From Collinsella sp. (GTDB lineage Bacteria > Actinomycetota > Coriobacteriia > Coriobacteriales > Coriobacteriaceae), in the NCBI GenBank assembly GCA_014871605.1, contig WGSQ01000007.1, forward strand, positions 1 through 24,654: DNA of 24,654 nucleotides. The letters are read 5' to 3'. The notes below the pieces were generated by a model, which was not told the DNA's origin, ran no database searches, and saw only the letters and a program-made list of their open reading frames with translations. A program made the translations under genes and the position numbers. Shown here piece after piece: positions 1 to 7,534 of the stretch (the stretch's first letter is position 1; every line of letters starts with the position of its first letter).

Positions 1-954
1 ATTAAAGGCCGTGGCGCAGCAACCCCACAGTGCGCAAACAGCGAGAACCGCAGCGAGCGACGATGCGGCCGGGCCCATAAGCAGCAGCGCCACCGGCACG
101 CCGGAGAGCGTGATGGCCAAAAACGGGAAGCGATGCCCATCGAACAGGCGGCCAAACAGCCAGCTTCCGAGCAGACCAGAGCAGCCAAACGCCGTCAGCG
201 TCATGGTGATGGCGCCCGCATCGACGTGCGCGACCTGCGCCAGGAAGGGCTCGATGTAGCTGTAGCTTGCGTAATAGCCGGTCGCCATAAAGACCGTGAC
301 CGCGTAGAGCGCAACCAGGAACGGATTCTTGAGCAGCTCGGGCAGCTGTTTGACGGTAAAGCGCTCGCCCGCCGGCATGGCCGGGAACACCGCGGCCTGG
401 TAGGCGACCGCGATGGCTGAGAGGGCCCCGACCACGGCAAACGTCATGCGCCAGCCCACGGCCAGCCCGATGGCGCGGCCGATCGGCAGGCCAAAGATCT
501 GCGCGATGGACGAGCCCGTGGCGATCATGCTGATGGCGAGCGCTCCGTGGCGACTGTCGACCAGGCGCGAGGCCATAATCGAGGCGACCGACCAGAACAC
601 GGCATGCGCGCAGGCGACCACCAGACGTGCGCAAACCAGGATGGGATATGTCGGTGCCACAGCGGACAGGAACTGGCCCAGCGAAAACACGGCCAAAACG
701 CCCAGCAGCATCCGCTTGAACTCAAAGCGCGAGGCAAACACCATAAGCGGCAGCGACAGCAGCATGACGCCCCAGGCGTAGACCGAGATCATGATGCCTG
801 CTTGGGCCTCCGTGAGCGAGAACGATGCGGCAATATCAGTCAGAAGACCGATGGGCATGAACTCCGACGTGTTGAATACGAACGCGCAACAAGCGAGCCC
901 AATAAGCGGGAGCCACTGCTTGAGTGAGATGCCATCTTGTCTTGCCTGAGTCAT
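1..954 (-). CDS. MFS drug/sugar efflux transporter, partial (C-terminus off the window)
   Basis: The frame is open for 318 codons and runs off the left edge without a stop, so the C-terminal part is missing; complete members are about 390-400 residues. The protein starts MTQARQDGISLKQWLPLIG and is a run of hydrophobic segments. Typical DHA1 features are visible: an early NTSEFMPIGLLTDIA stretch, then RLVVACAHAVFWSVASIMAS and a conserved GLPIGRAIG loop. This resembles the SotB/YdhP/AraJ group of proton-coupled exporters of sugars or drugs. The substrate cannot be told. The ATG at 952-954 is chosen because GGAGAGG lies 8 nt upstream. It lies downstream of the iron transporter gene on the same strand but has its own promoter. 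Confidence 0.88.
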   Translation of the reverse strand, partial: MTQARQDGISLKQWLPLIGLACCAFVFNTSEFMPIGLLTDIAASFSLTEAQAGIMISVYAWGVMLLSLPLMVFASRFEFKRMLLGVLAVFSLGQFLSAVAPTYPILVCARLVVACAHAVFWSVASIMASRLVDSRHGALAISMIATGSSIAQIFGLPIGRAIGLAVGWRMTFAVVGALSAIAVAYQAAVFPAMPAGERFTVKQLPELLKNPFLVALYAVTVFMATGYYASYSYIEPFLAQVAHVDAGAITMTLTAFGCSGLLGSWLFGRLFDGHRFPFLAITLSGVPVALLLMGPAASSLAAVLAVCALWGCCATAFN

Positions 955-990
955 GTAGGAAACCTCTCCGATTGTCTTGGGCGGTGGGCG

Positions 991-1020
991 ATTATATAGC
1001 AACGGCCCCGCATCCGTCAG
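991..1020 (-). promoter_or_regulatory. Predicted sigma-70-type promoter of the MFS gene
   Basis: Read on the minus strand there is a perfect TATAAT (991-996) and CTGACG (1015-1020) separated by 18 bp, followed about 40 nt later by the MFS start codon. The -35 hexamer falls in the loop of the hairpin at 1004-1035. Confidence 0.6.
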
Positions 1021-1035
1021 TACAGATGCGGGGCC
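1004..1035 (-). terminator. GC-rich hairpin after feoB
   Basis: GGCCCCGCATC (1004-1014) pairs perfectly with GATGCGGGGCC (1025-1035) around a 10-nt loop. It lies 42 nt past the feoB stop codon. There is no U-tract on the minus strand, so intrinsic termination may be weak. Confidence 0.55.
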
Positions 1036-1077
1036 GCAATCAACTCAATACACAGAGGTTGCGTAGTCAATAAATAA

Positions 1078-3438
1078 CTAAGCCAAACCCAGCAATATGC
1101 CCGCCGAATGCACGACAAACGCCACGATCCAGGCGACCGTCACCTGAAACGCGAACACAGCAACGGCATAGCGCGTGCCCAGCTCGCTCTTGACGGCGCC
1201 GATGGACGCCACGCAGGGCGGGTACAGCAGCGTAAAGACCAAGAACACGTAAGCGGTAAACGGCGAAAACATGGTTGACAGCACCGCGGGCGACGTTGCG
1301 CCCAAAAGCACCGTGAGGGTCGAGATGACGCTTTCCTTGGCGATGAGTCCCGTGACGAGCGCCGTCGAGGCGCGCCAGTCGCCAAAACCGAGCGGGGTCA
1401 ACACCGGCGCGATGATGCTACCCAGACCGGCAAGCAAACTTTGCGACTGGTCGGCGACTACGTTAAAGCGGATATCGAACGTCTGCAGGAACCAGATGAC
1501 CACGGTAGCGGCAAAGATAATGGTAAAGGCCTTGGTAATAAAGTCCTTGGCCTTATCCCATGCCAGCATCACCGTCGTCTTGACGCTCGGCAGGCGGTAA
1601 TTGGGCAGCTCCATGATAAACGGCACTGGGTCGCCCTTAAATGCCGTGCGGTTGAGCACCAGGGCGGCAATGCAGCCGACCACGATACCGATCAGATAGA
1701 GCGAGACCATGGCGGGAACTGTCGCCTGCGGGAAGAATGCTCCGCACAGCAAGCCGTAGACCGGCAACTTGGCCGAGCAGCTCATAAACGGCGTGAGCAT
1801 GACCGTCATCTTTCGGTCGTGCTCGGATGGGAGCGTACGGGTCGACATGATAGCCGGCACGGTGCAGCCAAAACCGACGAGCATGGGCACGAAGCTGCGG
1901 CCCGACAAGCCAAAGCGACGCAGCACCTTATCCATGACAAAGGCCACGCGCGCCATGTATCCGGAGTCTTCCAGAATGGAGAGGAACAAGAAGAGCACGA
2001 CGATAATCGGTAGGAAGGTCAGCACGCTGCCCACGCCCGTAAGCACGCCGTCGACAGCCAGCGAGCGCACCACGTCGTTGGTGCCGAACGCTTTGAGACC
2101 CGCATCGGCCGAGGCGATGATGGCAGCGATACCGTCCTCCATAAGTCCCTGCAACGCCGCGCCGATCACGCCAAACGTCAGCCAAAAGACGAGGCCCATG
2201 ATCACCAGAAACGCCGGAATGGCCGTGTAGCGACCCGTCAGGATGCGGTCGATCTTGACGGAGCGCACGTGCTCGCGGCTCTCGTGCGGCTTGACGACGC
2301 AGCGCCCGCACACGTCGCCGATAAAGCTAAAACGCATATCGGCCAGCGCAGATAGGCGGTCGGTGCCGGCCTCGCCTTCCATCTGGGTAATGATGTGCTC
2401 GATAGCGTCGAGCTCATTGCGATCCAGGTGAAGCGCCTCGGTTACCAGCTCATCGCCCTCGACCAGCTTGGTCGCCGCAAAGCGCACCGGGATGTGCGCC
2501 GTCACGGCATGGTCCTCGATCAGGTTGGCAATGCCGTGGATGCAGCGATGCAGCGCACCGCCGTCCGGACCGTCGGGCGCGCAAAAGTCCAGGCGACCAG
2601 GGCGCTCGCGGAACCGCGCCACGTGCAGGGCGTGGTCCACCAACTCGCCGATACCCTCGTTGCGGGCAGCGCTAATGGGAACAACGGGCACGCCCAACAG
2701 GCTCTCGAGCAGGTTGACGTCCACGGCGCCGCCGTTGGCGGTCACCTCGTCCATCATGTTGAGCGCGATGACCATGGGGCGGTCGAGCTCCATAAGCTGT
2801 AGCGTCAGGTACAGGGTGCGTTCGATATTGGTGGCGTCGATGATGTCGATGATGGCGTCGGGGTTTTCGTCAAGGATGAATTGACGGCTCACGATCTCTT
2901 CGCCCGTGTACGGCGACAGCGAATAGATGCCAGGCAGGTCGGTAACGCTTGCCTCGGGGTGGTTGCGGATGGTGCCATCTTTGCGGTCGACCGTCACGCC
3001 GGGAAAGTTACCGACGTGCTGGTTGGAGCCCGTCAGCTGGTTGAATAACGTGGTCTTGCCGCAGTTTTGGTTGCCGGCGAGGGCAAAGTGCAGCGGCGCG
3101 CCCTCGGGCACGGCCGTCTTTGCCGCACGGGGCGAATACGTCCCCTCGCCCAGGGCCGGATGCTCCGTCGTGCCGATTGCGGCGTTAGCGCGCGGACCCG
3201 TATCGGTGTCGTGAATACCCACGAGCTCGATGCGAGCGGCATCGTCCTTGCGCAGTGTCAACTCGTAGCCACGCAGGCGGATCTCGAGCGGATCGCCCAT
3301 GGGGGCGTACTTCATCATGGTGACTTCGGTGCCCGGCGTTAGACCCATGTCCAAAATATGCTGTCGGAGTGCCTGATCGTCCGATGCCACCGATGCGACA
3401 ACGGCGTCCTTTCCAATCTCGAGTGTATCGAGCTTCAC
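1078..3438 (-). CDS. feoB: FeoA-FeoB fusion ferrous iron transporter
   Basis: This 786-residue membrane GTPase imports Fe(II). Residues about 1-75 are a FeoA-like SH3 domain (a GLTPGTEVTMMKYAPMGDPLEI-like stretch near 32-53) fused to FeoB. The G domain shows G1 GNQNCGKT (122-129), G2 GVTV (147-150), G3 DLPG (167-170) and G4 NMMD (227-230). The membrane part has the FeoB signature GFGCTVPAIMSTRTL and the later PPCVASIGA motif. In G1 the usual Pro of GNPNCGKT is replaced by Gln. The frame is open further upstream, but the GTG at 3438 is preferred: GGGGGAGG sits 9 nt before it and the FeoA domain begins there. No separate feoA or feoC is present in the window. Confidence 0.93.
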   Translation of the reverse strand: MKLDTLEIGKDAVVASVASDDQALRQHILDMGLTPGTEVTMMKYAPMGDPLEIRLRGYELTLRKDDAARIELVGIHDTDTGPRANAAIGTTEHPALGEGTYSPRAAKTAVPEGAPLHFALAGNQNCGKTTLFNQLTGSNQHVGNFPGVTVDRKDGTIRNHPEASVTDLPGIYSLSPYTGEEIVSRQFILDENPDAIIDIIDATNIERTLYLTLQLMELDRPMVIALNMMDEVTANGGAVDVNLLESLLGVPVVPISAARNEGIGELVDHALHVARFRERPGRLDFCAPDGPDGGALHRCIHGIANLIEDHAVTAHIPVRFAATKLVEGDELVTEALHLDRNELDAIEHIITQMEGEAGTDRLSALADMRFSFIGDVCGRCVVKPHESREHVRSVKIDRILTGRYTAIPAFLVIMGLVFWLTFGVIGAALQGLMEDGIAAIIASADAGLKAFGTNDVVRSLAVDGVLTGVGSVLTFLPIIVVLFLFLSILEDSGYMARVAFVMDKVLRRFGLSGRSFVPMLVGFGCTVPAIMSTRTLPSEHDRKMTVMLTPFMSCSAKLPVYGLLCGAFFPQATVPAMVSLYLIGIVVGCIAALVLNRTAFKGDPVPFIMELPNYRLPSVKTTVMLAWDKAKDFITKAFTIIFAATVVIWFLQTFDIRFNVVADQSQSLLAGLGSIIAPVLTPLGFGDWRASTALVTGLIAKESVISTLTVLLGATSPAVLSTMFSPFTAYVFLVFTLLYPPCVASIGAVKSELGTRYAVAVFAFQVTVAWIVAFVVHSAGILLGLA

Positions 3439-3480
3439 GTCCGTGTTCCTCCCCCGGCGCCCACAGGGCGTTGTATTTAT

Positions 3481-3513
3481 GTTCACCATGGCTAACCGTT
3501 TGCCACGGCTAAC
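3481..3513 (-). promoter_or_regulatory. Tandem 16-bp imperfect dyads upstream of feoAB (putative metal-regulator operator)
   Basis: Read on the minus strand, GTTAGCCGTGGCAAAC (3498-3513; 6 of 7 arm positions symmetric) is followed one base later by GTTAGCCATGGTGAAC (3481-3496; 5 of 7). The sites repeat with a 17-bp step and end 43 nt before the feoB GTG. GTTAGCC half-sites recall the DtxR/IdeR iron box (TTAGGTTAGSCTAACCTAA), but the match is partial. A TACAAT -10-like hexamer lies just upstream. The regulator is not in the window. Confidence 0.4.
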
Positions 3514-3584
3514 CAATTGTAACCATGCATGATAGCGCGAACACACAACGACGTTCAATCGACAGATCGCTGCGATGGGAATTC

Positions 3585-3785
3585 TGGGCCATTGCTTCCC
3601 AGACGGGCCTGCTGCGGAAACCGCATCCCACTCTGGAACACCTAAACGGGATGAGCTTTCCGGTTGAGGCATCTAGCGGAAACTGCGTCCCAAAATCGGC
3701 ATTCAGACTGGGATGCAATTTCCCGATCGAGCCCCTCGGGGAAACTGCGACCCGGAATCTGCTCTCGAAACGGGACGCGGTTTCC
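3585..3785. repeat. Alternating inverted-arm array 1 (7 arms, 15-bp arms, 16-bp spacers)
   Basis: Arms of 15 bp start at 3585, 3616, 3647, 3678, 3709, 3740 and 3771, an exact 31-bp step. They alternate between the form YGGGATGCAGTTTCC and its complement GGAAACTGCGTCCCR. All six spacers are 16 nt. A decayed eighth arm may lie at 3794-3808 after an 8-nt spacer. The array fills part of the 636-nt gap between feoB and the permease gene. Apart from the dyads, this array, the 3881-3919 motif and the hairpin at 3926-3963, I see nothing in that gap. Confidence 0.9.
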
Positions 3786-3880
3786 CCGAGGACCGAAACA
3801 GCCGCCCGCCCCTCGACAAAATGATCCGTTCCCTCCGTCGCATGCGGAACATCCAAGAAGTGTCCCAGGGTGCCGGCACA

Positions 3881-3919
3881 ATAGGAACGTCCCCAGCTGC
3901 CGGCAGCATTTCGCCGCAA
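3881..3919 (+). repeat. Companion motif downstream of array 1
   Basis: ATAGGAAC (3881-3888) and ATTTCGCCGCAA (3908-3919) recur almost identically after array 2 as ATAGGAAC (7580-7587) and ATTTCACCGCAA (7589-7600). Here 19 nt containing the palindrome CTGCCGGCAG separates the blocks, while at the second locus only one base does. Order and orientation relative to the array are the same at both loci. Confidence 0.45.
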
Positions 3920-3925
3920 CAGCAA

Positions 3926-3963
3926 AAGCCCGCGCTGGCAACAAATGTCACCTGCGCGGGCTT
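3926..3963 (-). terminator. Intrinsic terminator of the permease gene
   Basis: AAGCCCGCGC (3926-3935) and GCGCGGGCTT (3954-3963) form a 10-bp stem. On the minus strand it is followed by a short T run (CTTTTGC). It lies about 110 nt past the permease stop codon. Confidence 0.6.
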
Positions 3964-4074
3964 GGTGGGCGCTCACAAAGGCACGTTATAGAGACCCACA
4001 TCAGTTATGGAATGCCAAGTAGCACCGATACGCGATGCCCACCGGCTTACCAAGCTGTAGCACTCGAGGCAGTC

Positions 4075-5538
4075 CTAGACTATCGGCGCAATGCCGGCAA
4101 AGTGCAGATACAGCGAAATGATTGCCACGACAATGACCACCGCTGCGATCAGCTTGTCGTGCAGATGCGGAAGCACCGGTTTACCGCGGCCTCGCTCGCC
4201 CAGCATATAAACGGGAATGGCCGGAGCAAAAAGAATCGTCGTGATCATAACGCCCTGAAGACCCGTCGACCACACCAGGAACAATGTGTAGATGAAGCCG
4301 AGCGTACCGAAGAAGCGGGCTTTGCCGACGCTGGGCGCATGCGGCCCGTCCAGATGCTCGTTCTTCCAGCCAATCACCATGTAATAGGCAGCCGAGCAGA
4401 CATACGGAACCAGAATCGTGTTGACTGCGCAGCTATAGAAGAACTGGTAGGTGCTCGCCGCCACATACGACACGATCAAGAAGAGCTGCGTGATGCCGGA
4501 GCTCACGAGAACCGTTACCACCGGGGCGTCGTGCTTGTTCGTCTTGGCAAACGCCAGAGGGAAGGATCCCTGGCGCGCCGCCTCGAACGGCGTCTCGGAC
4601 GCAATGATGACATAGCCCAGCAGCGCGCCGACCAACGAAAGGATAACGCCAAGGTTTACGATGGCAGCACCAACCGGACCGATTGCGCACTCGAGAATTC
4701 CCGCCATGGAGGGCGTTGCAAGCTGTGCCATCTCCTCGCGCGGCATAATGCCGAGCGACAGCATCGAGATGATCAGATACAGCGTGAATACAGCCGCAAA
4801 TCCGAGCGCCGTCGAGCGGCCGACGTCACGCACGTACTTTGCACGGCCCGAGATAACGACAGCGCCCTCGATGCCCGTGAAGACCCAGACAAGGGCGATC
4901 ATGGTCGAGACAACCTGCTCGCCAAAGCCAGGACCAGCCGGCTCTCCCCAGAAGTTGTCCATAAAGATATCGACGTTGAACTTACCCAGGAGCACGATAC
5001 TCAGCACAAAGAGCCCCAGCGGCACCAGCTTCGCCAACGTGACGATCGTGTTAATGCCCGCAGCCTCCTTAACGCCACGAAGCACAAGGGCGGTAAGGAA
5101 CCACAAAAACACGCTGGCGCAGACGATAGAAAGCAGGTTGTTACCCGCGCCAAACGCAGGGAAGAAATAGCCCAGCGCGCTAAACAGCAAGAGCGCAAAG
5201 CTCACGTTGGAAAGACATGCGCTGATCCAGTAGCCCCAAGCGGAGTTGAATCCAATGTAATCGCCAAAACCGGCCGCAGCGTATGCATAGATGCCGCCGG
5301 TCAGGTCGGGACGGGCCTGAGACAAACCGTTGAACACCATCATCAGCGCAAAGACGCCAATAAAGCAAATTCCCCACGAGACGATAACCGCACCGGTATT
5401 TGCCCCACCTGCTGCCATATCGCCGGCAAGCGAAAAGATGCCGCCACAAATACTGGCGGTAATGACCATCATGGTCAGACGAAAGAGATCGAGGCCATTA
5501 GGGTCGATAATCTCTTCATTTTGAGCTTTAGAGGCCAT
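4075..5538 (-). CDS. APC-family amino acid permease, arginine/ornithine antiporter-like
   Basis: This 487-residue, very hydrophobic protein matches the basic amino acid/polyamine antiporter branch of the APC superfamily. The first membrane segment has ITASICGGIFSLAGDM, a variant of the substrate-binding GxGIF motif. Later come ARPDLTGGIYAYA and FTGIEGAVVISGRAKYV, the latter close to the EGAVV-SGRAK stretch of ArcD-type antiporters. The ATG at 5538 has AAGGGGG about 10 nt upstream. The gene follows the DDAH-like hydrolase by 109 nt on the same strand, suggesting it exchanges a guanidino amino acid for its product, such as arginine or methylarginine for citrulline or ornithine. Family placement is firm and the substrate is inferred from context. 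Confidence 0.85.
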   Translation of the reverse strand: MASKAQNEEIIDPNGLDLFRLTMMVITASICGGIFSLAGDMAAGGANTGAVIVSWGICFIGVFALMMVFNGLSQARPDLTGGIYAYAAAGFGDYIGFNSAWGYWISACLSNVSFALLLFSALGYFFPAFGAGNNLLSIVCASVFLWFLTALVLRGVKEAAGINTIVTLAKLVPLGLFVLSIVLLGKFNVDIFMDNFWGEPAGPGFGEQVVSTMIALVWVFTGIEGAVVISGRAKYVRDVGRSTALGFAAVFTLYLIISMLSLGIMPREEMAQLATPSMAGILECAIGPVGAAIVNLGVILSLVGALLGYVIIASETPFEAARQGSFPLAFAKTNKHDAPVVTVLVSSGITQLFLIVSYVAASTYQFFYSCAVNTILVPYVCSAAYYMVIGWKNEHLDGPHAPSVGKARFFGTLGFIYTLFLVWSTGLQGVMITTILFAPAIPVYMLGERGRGKPVLPHLHDKLIAAVVIVVAIISLYLHFAGIAPIV

Positions 5539-5575
5539 TGTATGTGCACCCCCTTCATCATGTGATCGAACGAAA

Positions 5576-5612
5576 GATGGCCCGGACGTCCCGAATCGGG
5601 TGCCGGGCCATC
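5576..5612 (-). terminator. Hairpin between hydrolase and permease genes (possible attenuator)
   Basis: GATGGCCCGG (5576-5585) pairs perfectly with CCGGGCCATC (5603-5612), with an inner CCCG/CGGG pair. On the minus strand TTTCGTTCG follows, a weak U-tract. It could reduce permease expression relative to the hydrolase, or stabilise the upstream message. Confidence 0.5.
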
Positions 5613-5647
5613 GGTCAAGCGATCATCAGACTGTTACAGCTACCGCG

Positions 5648-6424
5648 TTAGAAGCGCAGCGACAGGCAAGAAAGGCCGCCGTCGACCTTGCGATACTCGG
5701 AGGTGTCAACGACGAGTGTCTTGTAGCCCAGATCCTGCACGGCCTTGAGCACAGTCGGATAGCCCTCGGCAACGATGACCGTACCGTTGACCCAGATGCA
5801 GTTGGCGCCGTACGCCTCGTCCTCGGGCACGACGATCTTGTTGTACTGGGCAAAGTCGGGCTTATCGATGAACTCACCAGAGACGAGCATGTTGTTGTCC
5901 TCGATGTAGTTGACGCCCGTCTTGAGGTGCAGGACCTCCTCCAGCGGAACCTCAGAACCCTCGAGGCCCCAGCCCTCGAGAATCTCACAGAACTGGCGGA
6001 TGCCCTCTTCGTTGGTACGAGCGGAGCGACCGACGTAGAAATGGTCACCGACCATCATGACGTCGCCGCCGTCGAGCGTGCCCGAAGAAACGATGTGCTT
6101 GACATGCTCGTCGTCAAAGAAGCGACGGACGGCCGGCTCGATCTCGTCCTTCTCGCCGTTGCGGCTATCGGCACCGGGGTTGGTAATGATGGCGCCGCAG
6201 CGAGTGATGACGGCCGGATCTTCGACGAAGCAGCTGTCGGGATACTGCTCGAGTGCCGGCAGCACCGACACGTCAACGCCGCACTGCTCGAGCGCATGCT
6301 CGTAATCGTAGTGCTCCTCGATGGCGCGCTCGTAGATGGGCTGGCCAAGCTCGGGGGCACTCGTGATGCCATTGCTCAGGGACTTGCCGGGGCGGCGGAT
6401 GATGACGTGGCTGAACTTGGTCAT
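5648..6424 (-). CDS. ddaH: Dimethylarginine dimethylaminohydrolase (DDAH)-like guanidine hydrolase
   Basis: This 258-residue protein belongs to the amidinotransferase/guanidine-modifying superfamily, whose DDAH members hydrolyse N-omega-methylated arginines to citrulline and methylamines. Visible motifs are FVEDPAV (66-72), GTLDGGDV (115-122), HLKTGV (166-171) and GGLSCLSLRF at the very end. The predicted catalytic residues are Asp118, His166 and Cys253. Cys sits five residues before the C-terminus, as in Pseudomonas DDAH, and the acid is Asp as in human DDAH-1. Arginine deiminases are much longer (about 400 residues). Another guanidino substrate remains possible. The ATG at 6424 has AAGGAGG six nt upstream. 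It probably heads an operon with the permease and faces a divergent GntR regulator. Confidence 0.82.
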   Translation of the reverse strand: MTKFSHVIIRRPGKSLSNGITSAPELGQPIYERAIEEHYDYEHALEQCGVDVSVLPALEQYPDSCFVEDPAVITRCGAIITNPGADSRNGEKDEIEPAVRRFFDDEHVKHIVSSGTLDGGDVMMVGDHFYVGRSARTNEEGIRQFCEILEGWGLEGSEVPLEEVLHLKTGVNYIEDNNMLVSGEFIDKPDFAQYNKIVVPEDEAYGANCIWVNGTVIVAEGYPTVLKAVQDLGYKTLVVDTSEYRKVDGGLSCLSLRF

Positions 6425-6521
6425 GATGATCCTCCTTGGATCTCTTAGCAGAGAGCGGGACTTCTTCGCGCCCGCCTTCCTTTCGATGGCTTTATCTTAG
6501 GGCGGTTTTCCTGTTTTGTAT

Positions 6522-6533
6522 ATTGTATACAAT
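6522..6533. promoter_or_regulatory. Perfect palindrome, probable GntR/FCD operator
   Basis: ATTGTATACAAT is its own reverse complement and has the GT-AC core typical of operators of FadR/VanR-type GntR regulators. It lies in the intergenic region shared by the DDAH-like gene and the divergent GntR gene, about 100 nt upstream of the former, so it is the obvious target of that regulator. Confidence 0.6.
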
Positions 6534-6608
6534 TCTGAACGGTAGGTATTCTTCGGTAAGCGTATTTTTACGTATCGGCGCAAAGTAGCATGATTTAGCT
6601 GGTCGTTC

Positions 6609-6614
6609 TATAAT
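6609..6614 (+). promoter_or_regulatory. Putative -10 hexamer of the GntR gene
   Basis: A perfect TATAAT lies 65 nt before the GntR start codon in an AT-rich stretch. No convincing -35 hexamer stands at the right distance, so this is tentative. Confidence 0.35.
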
Positions 6615-6679
6615 TCAACTGAGCTATTCAAGTGAAACGTATTTGCTTTTAGAAATATACCGTTAAGGAACATAGGCTC

Positions 6680-7330
6680 ATGGAAACGCTCAGAAGACCC
6701 CTGAAAGACCACGTATACGACTACATTTCGAGCTGTATTGACGCCGGCGAGCTTTCGGCCGGCGACCGGCTGAGCGAGCAAGCGATCTGCGACGCCATGG
6801 GCGTGTCGCGCACGCCGGTCCGCGAAGCGCTCATCCAGCTCGCAAGCGACGGCTATCTGGACAATCTCCCCCGCCGCGGATTCCGCGTCCGTGGGTTCGA
6901 TCAGCAAAACGCCGTTGAAGTTTTTGAAATTATGGGGCCGCTCGACGGGCAGGCCGCATATCTCGCCTGTCCGAACCTAACCGACGATGACATTACGCAG
7001 CTTAAATTTCTCGTCGGCTCCATGGACCTCGCGATCCAAGGCGGTCTCATCCGAAAGTACGACGACATTCAGCGAGACTTTCATCTGACGTACTTCAACC
7101 GCTGCGGCAACGACCGTCTGCGCGATATGATCTCGCAGCTCGAGCGCTGCTTTATCAAGCGCGATTACGAGACTGTCGACCAGGAGACGGCGTGCAAACT
7201 GCTCAATAAAGCCAACAGCGAACATGCTCATATTCTTGAGTTGTTCGAAGCACGAGATGCGACGGGCGTGCGCGACTACGTTCGTGATGTCCATTGGAAC
7301 ACAGAAAACGCCCAGTTCACCGTCTGGTAG
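6680..7330 (+). CDS. GntR-family transcriptional regulator with FCD ligand domain
   Basis: This 216-residue protein has the normal FadR-subfamily size. The winged helix-turn-helix is at residues about 8-70, with the hallmark LSEQAICDAMGVSRTPVREA (31-50). The rest fits an FCD all-helical domain. The DFHLTYF stretch, EHAHILELFEARD and a late VRDVHW supply the Asp/His residues that usually hold a metal near the effector pocket. The ATG has AAGGAA about 10 nt upstream. Divergent placement next to the hydrolase-permease pair and the palindrome at 6522-6533 suggest it senses an amino or carboxylic acid linked to that pathway and probably represses it. The effector is unknown. Confidence 0.88.
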   Translation: METLRRPLKDHVYDYISSCIDAGELSAGDRLSEQAICDAMGVSRTPVREALIQLASDGYLDNLPRRGFRVRGFDQQNAVEVFEIMGPLDGQAAYLACPNLTDDDITQLKFLVGSMDLAIQGGLIRKYDDIQRDFHLTYFNRCGNDRLRDMISQLERCFIKRDYETVDQETACKLLNKANSEHAHILELFEARDATGVRDYVRDVHWNTENAQFTVW

Positions 7331-7346
7331 GAAACGATGCCCTTGC

Positions 7347-7515
7347 GGAAAGCGTGTCCCGTTATTCCCGCTCGAAACGGGTCGCAGTTTCCCAACGGGG
7401 CCCCTCGAGGAAACTGCGACCCAGAATTTGAGCTCGAAACGGGATGTGGTTTCCAAATCGAGGCCCTATGGGAAACCGTGTCCCACCTTGAAGGGGGAAC
7501 TGGGATGCAGTTTCC
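7347..7515. repeat. Alternating inverted-arm array 2 (6 arms)
   Basis: Arms begin at 7347, 7378, 7409, 7440, 7471 and 7501, alternating GGAAACTGCGACCCA-type and CGGGATGTGGTTTCC-type. Spacers are 16 nt except the last, which is 15. A decayed extra arm (GGAAACGATGCCC, 7330-7342) touches the GntR stop codon. The 46 bp from 7409 to 7454 match 3740-3785 of array 1 at 40 positions. The array lies between the convergent GntR and esterase genes. Confidence 0.9.
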
Positions 7516-7534
7516 AGACGGGACATCAAAAACG

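Noticed and set aside
3585..3785. CRISPR array
   Set aside because: Repeats alternate in orientation, arms are only 15 bp, spacers are similar to one another, and there are no cas genes.
3525..3824. Open reading frame of 99 codons across array 1, and similar frames across array 2 (7224-7571, 7337-7741)
   Set aside because: They consist largely of translated repeat arms. The 62-bp unit is not a multiple of three, so the frame shifts from unit to unit, and no ribosome site supports them.
3664..5565. Very long plus-strand open frame (633 codons) opposite the permease gene
   Set aside because: It is the antisense of a clear membrane permease; its product is rich in Arg, His, Asp and Gln with no recognisable domain, typical of high-GC shadow frames.
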